A stretch of 64,000 nt of DNA from Bugulina stolonifera (Eukaryota; Bryozoa; Gymnolaemata; Cheilostomatida; Bugulidae). The translations under genes were made by a program, and so were the position numbers. The notes under the pieces were generated by a model, which had not been told where the DNA came from, made no database searches, and saw only the letters and a program-made list of their open reading frames with translations. Of this stretch, positions 1-10,252 are shown in pieces; the first letter of the stretch is position 1, and each line of letters opens with the position of its first letter. The stretch spans positions 15,700,158 through 15,764,157 of the forward strand of contig OW285195.1 in assembly GCA_935421135.1 (NCBI GenBank), read 5' to 3'.

Positions 1-3000
1 GTATTCCAGGAAGTAATAGATCTGTCAGGAAGTGAACCAATCAAGTCAGGAGACTATGTCCATGTGGGAAGAGTAACAGAGTTCAAATATGGTGAGAGTT
101 TACCTCCATAGTTGCCATGCCTCAAATTCCCCTGTCTTTATTGGTATATCTGGAAATGTTCAGAAATATCAGCCTCCTTGCAAAAGGTACACCTGATTTA
201 ATAAAATGCCAGAGTTAATTAGGAGAATAGCAAAGTCATGGTACTAAAGTTGAAACATGAATTCAACTACCACTAATATATTTCGTTGCAGGTCTAAAAA
301 TGGCTGACATCTTTAGCAAAGGTCAAGTACAACTTACTCATCTAAAAACGTTTGGTAGCTCGTGGGGTATGCTAGCAAGTGGAGATGCAGTTGTGTTTGT
401 TGACAACCATGACAACCAGAGAGGTCACGGTGGAGGAGGAAATATCATAACGTACAAAGACCCAAGAGTAAGTTTACAGTCTCTAGTACAAATCAGTCTT
501 AAAAATAAGTACAAATTTCAAATCAAGTGCAGCGTAAGGAGATGTGGTGACTCCACGTGGAGCAGATACTAGAACTAGAGAAAGGGAACACGTATGTCTT
601 CAATTAACGCCACACGTTGCAAATTAGCGATAACCTCGTTGAAATCGTAGCTGAGCACACTATCTGCGTGGAGCTATTCAAACACCATTACTAGCTTCCT
701 ATTAAGAAATTATTGCATTACATCCGTGTGAACAACCACATGTCATCTTTTGAGGATAAGGTAACTGATGATAAGACCATTAACGTCTTCATAGCTTATG
801 CCTGCAATATCCACTTAAAGAGCTTAATTGCTGCAATTGCTACTTACTGGTGAAGGTCAAAGTATTCTCGAATATGCTACATTGTACATTACTACCCCCT
901 CTCTATAAGAATGTAGAAGCCAATCATTCAGAAAGAAAAATTCTTCTAATGAGATTAAGAGCTGATAACTCACAAATCCCTGTTGTCGTGAGGACCTGGT
1001 CTATATGCATACATGTATGTTTGAATGAAACATAAATCAATTTGGTTGAACAGACAGATCCAAGAAATATTCTTTGGTTTACAACTGACCAAGGTATAAT
1101 AGAAGTAGTGAGTATAGTCATAGCAGAACTGAAAAACTAGACAAAGCCAGACTGGGGTTCGAACTGGTGGCCTTATGGCATCTAGCATAAAAATTGAAAC
1201 TTCAGTCATAGAATAGAGATGTTGACTACCTATCAATAAGTTCAATACAATGTTATGTTATTACCAATGTTCTTCATCCACTTACAATTTTTCAACTAGG
1301 CTTACAAGATGTCAGTGATATTCATGCTCTCCTGGCCGTACGGTGTACCCAGGGTTATGAGTAGTTACGACTTCCATGAGGACTGGACAGGTCCACCATC
1401 AGGATCTCCTGGAGATGGCGGTATCTGCAACAATGGCTGGATCTGTGAACACAGATGGAGACAAATTGCAAATATGGTTGCCTGGAGAAATTCTGCTGGT
1501 ATGTGAAGTTTGTATGCTGATCATAAGTTGCTTCAGTACGACTGAGAGAGATGGAGGAATACTTAATTCGCTACCGGTTTGTCCTGGCATCGTTTAGAAG
1601 TTTTGCTTATCACCGTTTATTGTCCATATTAATAATTGGTGTTGATATTTTAGGAACGTCTGGAGTAGACAACTGGTGGTCTAATGGAGGCAACCAGATA
1701 GCATACAGCCGTGGATCCTCCAGTTTTATTGCTTTCAACAAAGACGATGGAAATATGAACACTAACATAAAGACTGGACTGCCCAGTGGCACATATTGTG
1801 ACATCATCAGTGGAAACCTTGAAAACGGGTAAGGAGTCAAGGATGATAGTCCTTGATATCTCAACTTCACAACTAATTGTAAACCAGGTTTATATACTCT
1901 AGAGAATAACTGTTTGTATCCGATCTATTATGATATTATAGTTTGTCAAACCTCCCAACATCAGGTCAGTATAAATCTGATTGTCTAGTATAAACGACAC
2001 AGTTTGCTAAACAGTCATGCTCATGTACATGTCTTTCACGCACTACATTTAATGCTAGGAAATTGAAACCTAGGTTGACCAGTTGGAAAGACATGAGTGA
2101 CATCCATTCTTCCAGCAGAGGGCATGAATCTGCCAGAAACAAAGCAGAAGGGAGTCTTTAAACTCTGTTGTAGTAGATTAATCACTGTTGTACTGCTTTA
2201 AACTCTGTTGTAGTAGATTAATCACTGTTGTACTGCTTTAAACTCTGTTGTAGTAGATTAATCACTGTTGTACTGCTTTAATTCCAGGCAATGTACAGGA
2301 AAGACGGTTACTGTCGGCTCTGATTCCTCTGCTAACATACAAATTGATGGTGGTTCGGACAATCCAATAATTGCCTTCCACACAGGTATCCCATAGCAAC
2401 CAGATAATCATAACAATCACAAATATTTTAAAAGCAGTTCTATCACATCAAAACTAAAAAATAAATAATATTATTTATACTTTCACTGTCATTACGATGC
2501 TAATATTCAAGGTTCAAGAGCTGGCAGTGATTCTGGATCAGCTCCCGGACCTGGTATCACCCAACCACCACCTGGAGTAACTGTACCAGCACCAGTAGGT
2601 ACTCAGCGAACAATGGTATTCATTCAGAAGACAACAGCCGTTGGTCAAGACGTTTTCCTGCGAGGAGGTAATGATCCTAGTTATACTATCATAAATTTTT
2701 AACTCCCTTCCACAATCTTTGACCTGTGAAATGTAGTGCCGATGTACGTTGGGTAAAGTAGGATACCAGCTGTTGGTATCTAACAGGTTATACAGGTAGT
2801 TGGGTGGTTCTTTAATAACTCCAAATAATGACACTCATGTGCTACGTGAAGTCAGTATTATCTAGATCTAGGGACTAGAATCTCACCAGGCGAATTCCTA
2901 TCTCTATTTCTACCTGACCAGGTTGTGGAGCAAGATGCCGCCTGCCCATCACCTACCCAGCACCTAGATCTGGCAGCGCCTTTGCTCCCTACAATGCCTG

Positions 3001-4065
3001 GTCGCAGGGAGATACCACTCTCTCCTGGACAGGGGCAGAGAGTGGTCAAGGAACCCATAACGGAGTCAGTGCACAAGGTTCACCAATGGTTTGGACTACC
3101 AACAGTGCAAGCAGTGCTAACTATGTTGTCGAGAACACGTAAGCATCATCACACACCAATGCAGCCTTCTTAAATGTAGCTTTAAAACAATCTCCAAAAT
3201 CAGGGAAGCATAGCATGTTTTGACCTTGCAGTACTACAACTCTGAAAACACAATGAAATTCAATTTCCCATTTAAAAACTAGTAAAATGTAGTATTGACT
3301 AGAGAGAAAACAACCTATATATGTATGAATTTTAACAAATGATTTCTGCCTACTTGACATGGCCCAAGTTTATAAATATATTACAGACAACGGTAAGCAC
3401 TGACAAAGGCCAATGTGAATTAAGCTGATACAACTGTGCAGTACAACCATGTTTTACTTAACCCTCTGATATTATGTCCCTATGTGAAGTAAGAGCAAAC
3501 AACTCCACTACATGTGTATGTATATTGATATGCAGCTACGGTGACCATTACTGGATGTGGGATGTGCTGATGGACTGTTCACAGACTAACAATGGATATT
3601 TTGAGGTCAAAGGTTATCTAGATGGCCAATGGGAGTCAGACATATCCCAGATTACTTGTAGTGGACAGCCAAGTGCAGGACCTCAGTCTACCAACCATGT
3701 CGCAAGGTATGTCAACACATTTATACATTGACATCTTCAGACACTTGTACAAGATTTCTAACACATTTTTATGAGCACTTAGCTAATTCGCTTTCATTAA
3801 GTGTGAGCATCACTTCTCCACGGTCAAACCTGCTCTGATGTACATGTGACCGATTCTACATGAACTTTCAGCTTCGTTCACACCTTTTTACAACCATTAC
3901 AAGAGGTTGAGCATTGCCCAGAACCATAAAGGAAAGTTGTAGCTTCTATAACTATTCCACTGTATAGATACGTCAGTTTAGAGTTATCTAATACTCTGTT
4001 TCAGGTGTGGCTATAAGAATGTGTTTAGATGGAACACCAACTCATGCATTATGGAGAGTCTATGA
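1..4065 (+). CDS. AMY: alpha-amylase (GH13, animal chloride-dependent type) with extra C-terminal module, 3' part of gene
   Basis: Secreted endo-1,4-alpha-glucanase that cleaves starch and glycogen. The gene enters from the left edge. Exons: 1-91, 292-467, 1300-1498, 1654-1828, 2288-2385, 2512-2667, 2922-3138, 3536-3706, 4005-4065, all GT-AG and in phase, stop TGA at 4063. Exon 1 carries FQEVIDL, whose Glu is the acid/base catalyst. Exon 2 carries [12 protein letters not shown], with the third catalytic Asp and the chloride-ligand Asn. Exon 3 carries PRVMSSY, with the chloride-ligand Arg, and CEHRWRQI. Exons 4-5 encode the usual C-terminal beta domain ([28 protein letters not shown]). After a Gly/Ser/Pro linker (exon 6) comes an extra domain of about 170 residues (MVFIQKT, DVFLRGG, HYWMWDV, several Cys). 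I recall similar modules on some invertebrate and bacterial amylases. The N-terminal half of the barrel and the signal peptide lie outside the window. Confidence 0.93.
1140..1245 (-). repeat. tRNA-like SINE fragment in amylase intron
   Basis: On the minus strand a B-box-like AGTTCGAACCCCAG lies in a context (ATGCTAGATGCC before it, CCCAGTCTGG after it) that resembles the tRNA-like part of the element at 21296-21510. The A box is poor. Probably a diverged copy of the same family. Confidence 0.4.
2157..2283. repeat. 40-bp tandem repeat, 3 copies, amylase intron
   Basis: Three near-perfect copies of a 40-bp unit containing AACTCTGTTGTAGTAGATTA sit in the intron just 5' of the exon at 2288. The last copy runs almost into the splice acceptor. 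Confidence 0.95.
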
Positions 4066-4161
4066 GGGGACAACTCATCCCAATGCTAACTGTACAAAAT
4101 AGATGTTAGCATCACAAACAAACCTATGATATTGTATTACCAATGGTGTATCAAGCAGTGA

Positions 4162-4167
4162 AATAAA
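4162..4167 (+). other. poly(A) signal of the amylase gene
   Basis: AATAAA about 100 nt downstream of the amylase stop codon, in an AT-rich 3' flank. Confidence 0.7.
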
Positions 4168-4651
4168 ACACAAGTACACGAATTTCTGCAATCTGATGTC
4201 TAATCTAATATCCAATGGTTTTGTCTCACATGACTCATGACTACAAGCCTTGCTAATTATTATTGAACAGTGACTTATTGCAAAATCTGAAAGTTATCAA
4301 ATGGAATGATTGTGAGACTACAAATGCATGTAGAGGTTTTTTAGCATCAGCTGACAGACAGGCATACATATTGTGGGTTAATTAAAGGGAATCTTTTATC
4401 AGTGACCACAATGCACCTTGGAGTTATCTTCTCTTGATTACAATCATTAATCAACTAAAATGTAGTAGAGAGAGGACAATTCCTAATATATGAATTGCAT
4501 GTCATCATAATGCAAAGTCATGTACTTCTTTGGGCACCATGTAATGTTATAACACAATGTATAACAGAACTCTCTGATTGAGCTAGGGAGCCTGAAAGAC
4601 AGTCACTGAAACGGGACTACACAGTTTATATTAATAACTATTAACTGTCAG

Positions 4652-4657
4652 TTTATT
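4652..4657 (-). other. poly(A) signal of BUB3
   Basis: AATAAA on the minus strand (plus TTTATT), about 220 nt past the BUB3 stop. The amylase and BUB3 transcripts therefore converge, with some 450 bp between their poly(A) signals (4168-4651). That gap has no coding signal. Confidence 0.6.
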
Positions 4658-4876
4658 TGAAATAATATAGTGATACAGTAACAGAGTAATACATGTACAG
4701 TAACTAGACTAACACACCTACATGTATACCTACATTACCATTGCACAAGTCTCATATGGAAATACCATCTAATATACAGTAAAGAGGATACCAGCTTACA
4801 CACCTCTGTTAGCAGATATGGATTGCAGGTAAAACTAAATGATATACAGATTACCCTGCGGTCTGTTGCAGTCGTG

Positions 4877-7800
4877 TTACTTGGGCTTGGTCTCAGCTGT
4901 AGACAAGTTCCTAATGAAAATCTGGTCAGGTGGAGGTTGGGTTATACTGTCGTCCTCGTACAAGTATGAGGAAGCTATGGCTAGGGTGGAACCTGTGAAG
5001 AGAATAGATATTAATGTAGAGTAAAGTACACTACTGTGAGGGAGAACTAGGGATATACCTCTGTATATGCCACAGCAATAGTACAGTGTACCAGTACTAG
5101 TGGTACTGACTGCATTCGGCTAAGTGTTTAGGGTAACCATCTGTAATCACCTCTGCAGTCAATATTCAATTCATCACAGCAATAATTAGACAATGTTCAT
5201 CCAATTCAAGGTTCTACACTACAGTGTATGTTTAGAATAAAAAGGGAAGGGTACTGCAAGCCCTTCAAGGCCTCAAACGACTCACCATCGGCAGCAAAGC
5301 TGAGGCTAGATATTGAAGAAGGTAGCCTGTGGAACTGACATAACCTTTTCTTATTGAATGGATCCCATATGTTTACATAGCCATCTGATCCACCTGCAAG
5401 TTAAACAGGGAATTGAGGCCACATTAACTTAGCATAGCGATGAGGTAAATTATAGTTACACCGAATAGTTAAAACTAGATACCAGTACTAGGTGAATAAG
5501 TAAGGGGATGTTCACATCAAACCCAGATACTAGGTGAATAAGTAAGGGGATGTTCACATCAAACCCAGATACTATGAGAATAAGTAAGGGGATGTTCACA
5601 TCAAACCCAGATACTATGTGAATAAGTAAGGGGATGTTCACATCAAACCCAGATACTATGTGAATAAGTAAGGGGATGTTCACATCAAACCCAGATACTA
5701 TGTGAATAAGTAAGGGGATGTTCACATCAAACCCAGACACTATGTGAATAAGTAAGGGGATGTTCACATCAAACCCAGATACTATGAGAATAAGTAAGGG
5801 GATGTTCACATCAAACCCAGTACTAGGTGAATAAGTAAGGGGATGTTCACATCAAACCCAGATACTAGGTGAATAAGTAAGGGGATGTTCACATCAAACC
5901 CAGATACTAGGTGAAAAAGTAAGGGGATGTTCACATCAAACCCAGATACTATGAGAATAAGTAAGGGGATGTTCACATCAAACCCAGATACTAGGTGAAT
6001 AAGTAAGGGGATGTTCACATCAAACCCAGATACTATGAGAATAAGTAAGGGGATGTTCACATCAAACCCACATACTATGTGAATAAGTAAGGGGATGTTC
6101 ACATCAAACCCAGATACTATGTGAATAAGTAAGGGGATGTTCACATCAAACCCAGATACTATGAGAATAAGTAAGGTCATGTTCACGTCAAACCCAGATA
6201 CTATGTGAATAAGTAAGGGGATGTTCACATCAAACCCAGATACTATGTGAATAAGTAAGGGGATGTTCACATCAAACCCAGATACTATGAGAATAAGTAA
6301 GGTCATGTTCACGTCAAGCACCACTAGTCTCAGTGCATCCTTAAGGTGACACCAAGACCTCAGTCTAAACTGATTTCACCAGATAATGTGATGAAATACA
6401 TGTTCCAATAAGCATCAAGACAACAGTTGAGAGATCCTCACATCAGTACAATCAGCATCCAAGTGTTTCAATCACTCTATCTACCCCAGTAGTTTGCAAG
6501 TACACGTTGGAGCACCATGATAGTACAAGACCACAGCATATGTGAGTTATCCCTTCTTACCAGTAGCGAATGTATTGTATTCCGGGTGGAAAGCTACAGC
6601 ATTCACAGGATAGATCTTCTCTACTTTCTCTTCCTTTATTCTGTGACACTTGAAGGCATATTTCTTCTTCTGCACCTCGGCTGAGGGGTCCAAATACTCG
6701 ACAGCTACCCTCCCCTCTATGGAGCTCAACACATACGCCTACAGTCAGGTGTCAAGGTCAATAGTAAACACATACTCCTACAGTCGGGGGTGAAGGTCAA
6801 TAGTACACACATTGTGAAAGTAACACCAGCACCACACCCTGTTATCTATAGTTTTCACTCACATGCTGGTAGTGACACTGAGTTTTAGTACTTGTAGTAG
6901 CATTATATTCTACTCATGGTGGAAAGTAGTCAAGGGGATTTGTCTAATCGAGATTTAATATTAGCCAGTCAGTTACCATAGTTAGTAGCTCCAAGGCTAT
7001 CACTATAGGTGTCTTCGCGACCTAATCTTCAGACCCAGGCCGATTTACAAAAATACTTTCCGGCACACATCAGTCACAGGGTCGCGAACACACCGGCCTG
7101 GGCCAAAAGCAAAAACCTCATTTTCGCCCGAAGAAATCAGGTGTGCCAATGAGCTAGGGATGGTTTCGTCCGGCTAAGCAAAATCCCAGGCCAATAGCCC
7201 TTCTGACCTGGGTCGGACGGCCATCTTGTGATTTTTATTTGCGACCCGGGTCTGTCCAAGAGGTCGCGAAGACACCTTATGCACAGCCATGTAATTGATA
7301 GTAAACCACAAACAGTGAATACCTTGTACACGTGAATATTGAAGGTCACAAGGGCAATGTATAGTTTTTATTTCATAAACTAGGGACACACTTGGATACA
7401 TCCACCCACACATATAATCTACAAGGGAAGGAACTAAAGCTATTACATACCTGCTTGTTAGGGAATGCCCTGATGCATCTTGTCTGGTACTTAAGGTTAG
7501 ACTCCCGTCTCTGCTGTACATAGCCCATGTTCCTTAAGTCCCACACCTGTAACATATGGGGTAATAGGATACACAGCCCACACGTAACAGGCAGTATAAC
7601 ACAGTGGGCATTGTTACTAATATTACACACACAAAACTTAAACATATTTATCAGTCGGTTCATAATAACTCGAGTTGACCTCCCAACATCCATTGCTAAC
7701 ATAATTTAGTGATGAAATGAAAGAGTTATCCCCTCCTGATCTAAGGGGATGTAACTCCCATACTAACTACTACATTACACACCACACTGGGATGATATAG

Positions 7801-8947
7801 TAGAAGCATTGTATAAGTATACTGACCAGTACTTTACGTCCAGCAGTGCCCACTATAAGCTTATCACCAGACACAGCCAGAGTGTAAACCTTGTCAGGCT
7901 GAGAGAAGGAACCAGTTCCACACGGAGTTCTAGGATCCCACAGTTTCACAGTAGAGTCCCAACTACCTGTAACAGGGCACAACGTTGTATATACATATAC
8001 ACACTAGGGCCATGCTAATAGTCCTCTGTATGAGATCATAATTTCAACAATATACACTCCACCATCCAGGAAAGCAGATAATCTGAATCTCACTCTTGTT
8101 ATAAGCATACAATGTACAGTGTATATGATAATTGTCCAGTGTATTATGACGCTACCGATGTGGTACTATGCTGTACTTACCAGTGATAACTACATTAACA
8201 TCTGAACAGTAGTCGACACACCTGATTGGTGCCTCGTGAGATCCAACCACAAACTCTTTAGTAGCATTGAAATCATACATCTTGAGGGTGTTGTCCAGTC
8301 CTGTGGAGAGTATAGAAGGAATCCATATAGAGTATAGAACGGAATAATAGAGTGTATAAAATGGATTCATATGGAGTATAGAAGGAAGTGGTAGAGAATA
8401 TAGAAGGGAATAGTAGAGAGTATAGAAGGAAGTAGTAGAAGCTATAGAAGGGAGCAGTAAAAGAGTATAGAAGGGAATGGGAGAGAGTATAGAAGGGAGT
8501 AACGTACAGGAACTAAGTTGTACATAGCTTATGAGGTATTTAGCTACAAAGACTTAGATTATATGTAGCTCTAGCACCCTTCTACACTCTAAACCGATTA
8601 GCTATGACGGTTACTGTTACTATAACTAATATTCACCTTCACTATAACTATGACTGACTCACCTCTACTATAACTATGACTGACTCACCACCATTATTAG
8701 GTATGAGTAACCTACCTCCACTATAACTATGCACAGCATCATGAAAGCAGCAGTCTAGTACTGGTGCAGGATGATTATACTGCATACGCAGAGTGTTTGA
8801 CTGAATGTCATACAGTCTAACACTAGTATCCCAGGAGCTAACTAACAATAAGTGTGACGAGTTGGGTTGAAACTTCACAGCTGAGATGCAATCTGTTGGC
8901 GGACTTTTCAGTGAATATTCTACGTTTGAGTCGGCACTGTCTCCCAT
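4877..8947 (-). CDS. BUB3: BUB3 mitotic checkpoint WD40 protein
   Basis: Kinetochore/spindle-assembly-checkpoint WD40 propeller that recruits BUB1 and BUBR1 to phosphorylated KNL1. Exons in transcript order: 8947-8716, 8300-8181, 7966-7827, 7546-7451, 6738-6561, 5393-5286, 4992-4877. Phases agree and give 329 residues, the family's usual length (human is 328). Diagnostic stretches are [117 protein letters not shown] and a C-terminal AETKPK tail. The start is the ATG at 8947-8945. A longer open frame reaches an ATG at 9004, but a TTTGCAG acceptor at about 8970 suggests that stretch is upstream of a 5'UTR exon. The exon 3 donor is GTCAGT, weaker than the others. Introns hold a minisatellite and a MITE. 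Confidence 0.95.
5488..6318. repeat. 42-bp minisatellite, about 20 copies, BUB3 intron 5
   Basis: Direct repeats of a 42-bp unit including AAGTAAGGGGATGTTCACAT. Units differ mainly at TAGGTGAATA, TATGTGAATA or TATGAGAATA, and two units near the far end have GGTCATGTTCACG. One unit near 5820 lacks 2 bp. Because 42 is a multiple of 3 the array makes long repetitive open frames on the minus strand (a 14-residue unit, [14 protein letters not shown]). They are intronic and not considered coding. Confidence 0.97.
7007..7277. mobile_element. MITE family 1, copy 1 (271 bp), BUB3 intron 4
   Basis: Perfect 17-bp terminal inverted repeats AGGTGTCTTCGCGACCT / AGGTCGCGAAGACACCT enclose a GC-richer 271-bp segment without a convincing ORF. 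TAT lies on both sides and may be a 3-bp target duplication. A second copy of exactly the same length is at 49999-50269, so this is a discrete non-autonomous DNA element. The superfamily is not certain; a 3-bp T/A duplication would suit PIF/Harbinger. Confidence 0.88.
8305..8510. repeat. degenerate GTATAGAAGGRA tandem repeat, BUB3 intron 1
   Basis: Imperfect purine-rich units of about 23-25 bp built on AGAGTATAGAAGGGAATAGT fill the intron just downstream of exon 1. The variation suggests an old array. Confidence 0.7.
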
Positions 8948-9004
8948 ATTGAGGATGAAGAGTTTAGATCTGCAAACAGCAGGAGAACATTTAGTGGAGA
9001 TCAT

Positions 9005-10202
9005 AATTCTTCACTACTGCTAGGAGGAAGGAGTGTACTCCATATCACGGCAAGAATACAGACTAACAAAGATTACTGTCAAGATGGAGTCGGGCATGTT
9101 CCTACAACCAAATCTTACAATACTGGTTAAATTGAGGGGATTCTTGGTCTAAAATTGATCTCCAGTTGGGTTTAGTTCCGGTAACACTACATTTATGTAA
9201 TATAACTTTAAAACAATATTTTCCAAGAGTACAGAAGTCAGTGAGTGAAGCCTTATGACACATAGAATATCACAGCTCAGTTCTGATAAGAAAATTTACA
9301 AATGATCAGGTTGTACACTGTATTGTTTACTGTCCAACTTGTTGGCCTACATAAAGCAGATGTTGAACAAGTCCTGATGAATTTTGATGAAGTTACTTGG
9401 TATTGATCACGTTAGTCAACAACTGCTCTCGGATTGATGTGCAATTGACCTCCATCTGAAACCATTGAACCATTCTACGATGGATCAACTCAAGCAGGGA
9501 CAGCAACAGGAAATCCCACAAACACTCCTGTTAGGTGCAGCAGAGTAGTCAGTGTTCGAAGTGGAAAAAATGAGGTGGGTACACGGTGCATGCAATCTTA
9601 CAGATTAGCATTGTATAGCTATCCACATAATCTTATAATAGCTAAGAAATTAGTGAATTACCAAAATGAAAAAATCATGCTCTAGTGAGATTCGAACCCA
9701 TGTCCTTTTGAATGACAATCAAGCACTCTACCACTACACTATCAGGTCCACAGTGACTGTTTGGGGGAAAACTAGCTATGAAAATGAGGGTACACGCTTG
9801 CTGGCCGTATAATCATTAAAATTGAGGTGGGTACACACCGTATACTCTCATATAACCACACTTCGAACATTGAGAGTAGGCCCCTAGTGGAGAAATCTAG
9901 ATAGCTTTAGTTCCTTGTTTGTGGTTTAGGGTAAGGGCTGTCTATCAACAAAATATAGAGAAGACAACTCCTCGTGCTTCAGTTTTGGCAAAGAACAAAA
10001 GCTAACTCAAATTTCTCCACTTCTGCACCTAGCTCAGACACTTCTGACTACTTTGAGAAGTTTTGAAAACATAACATGAATGATGCTGGCAAGGCAGACA
10101 AAGCCATTAACTTGATTAAACAGGGTGTGTGACCTAATCATCCATTAGTTGTTGTCTCTATTGGCTAGCTACATGTATTGAATTTCTCCACTGAATCAGT
10201 GG
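9005..10202. other. BUB3 5' flank / intergenic
   Basis: No coding signal seen. It should contain the BUB3 promoter and any non-coding first exon. The middle carries a repeat-derived block at 9541-9865 and the region ends at a long palindrome. Confidence 0.5.
9550..9865. mobile_element. non-autonomous repeat element with internal tRNA-like segment
   Basis: Short inverted ends TGTTCGAAGTG (about 9552) and CACTTCGAACA (about 9860). Inside are two direct copies of GAGGTGGGTACAC (about 9573 and 9824). At 9679-9749 on the minus strand is a tRNA-like stretch with A box TAGTGTAGTGGTAGAGTG, anticodon-loop-like TTGTCA and B box GGTTCGAATCTC. The would-be acceptor stem (GGACCTG versus ACTAGAGC) does not pair, so this is a tRNA-derived repeat and not a tRNA gene. 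Confidence 0.6.
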
Positions 10203-10251
10203 ATTATTATTTTAGAATTCATCAGTGACTGATGAATTCTAAAATAATAAT
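10203..10251. repeat. 49-bp near-perfect palindrome
   Basis: Two 24-bp perfectly complementary arms (left arm begins ATTATTATTTTAGAATTC) separated by a single G. It lies directly at the 3' boundary of the LINE copy and would form a tight hairpin in single strands. Confidence 0.97.
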
Positions 10252-10252
10252 A

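Noticed and set aside
5456..6324. Two repetitive minus-strand frames ([14 protein letters not shown] units)
   Set aside because: They are a by-product of the 42-bp minisatellite inside BUB3 intron 5. A 2-bp loss breaks the frame midway and there is no independent gene signal.
7137..7349. Frames inside the 271-bp MITE
   Set aside because: The same partial frames recur in the copy at 49999-50269 and read into flanking DNA, so they are element sequence and not genes.
9679..9749. Possible tRNA-Asp (minus strand, GTC in the loop)
   Set aside because: A and B boxes are present, but the acceptor stem does not pair and the anticodon stem is weak. It is embedded in a repeat element.
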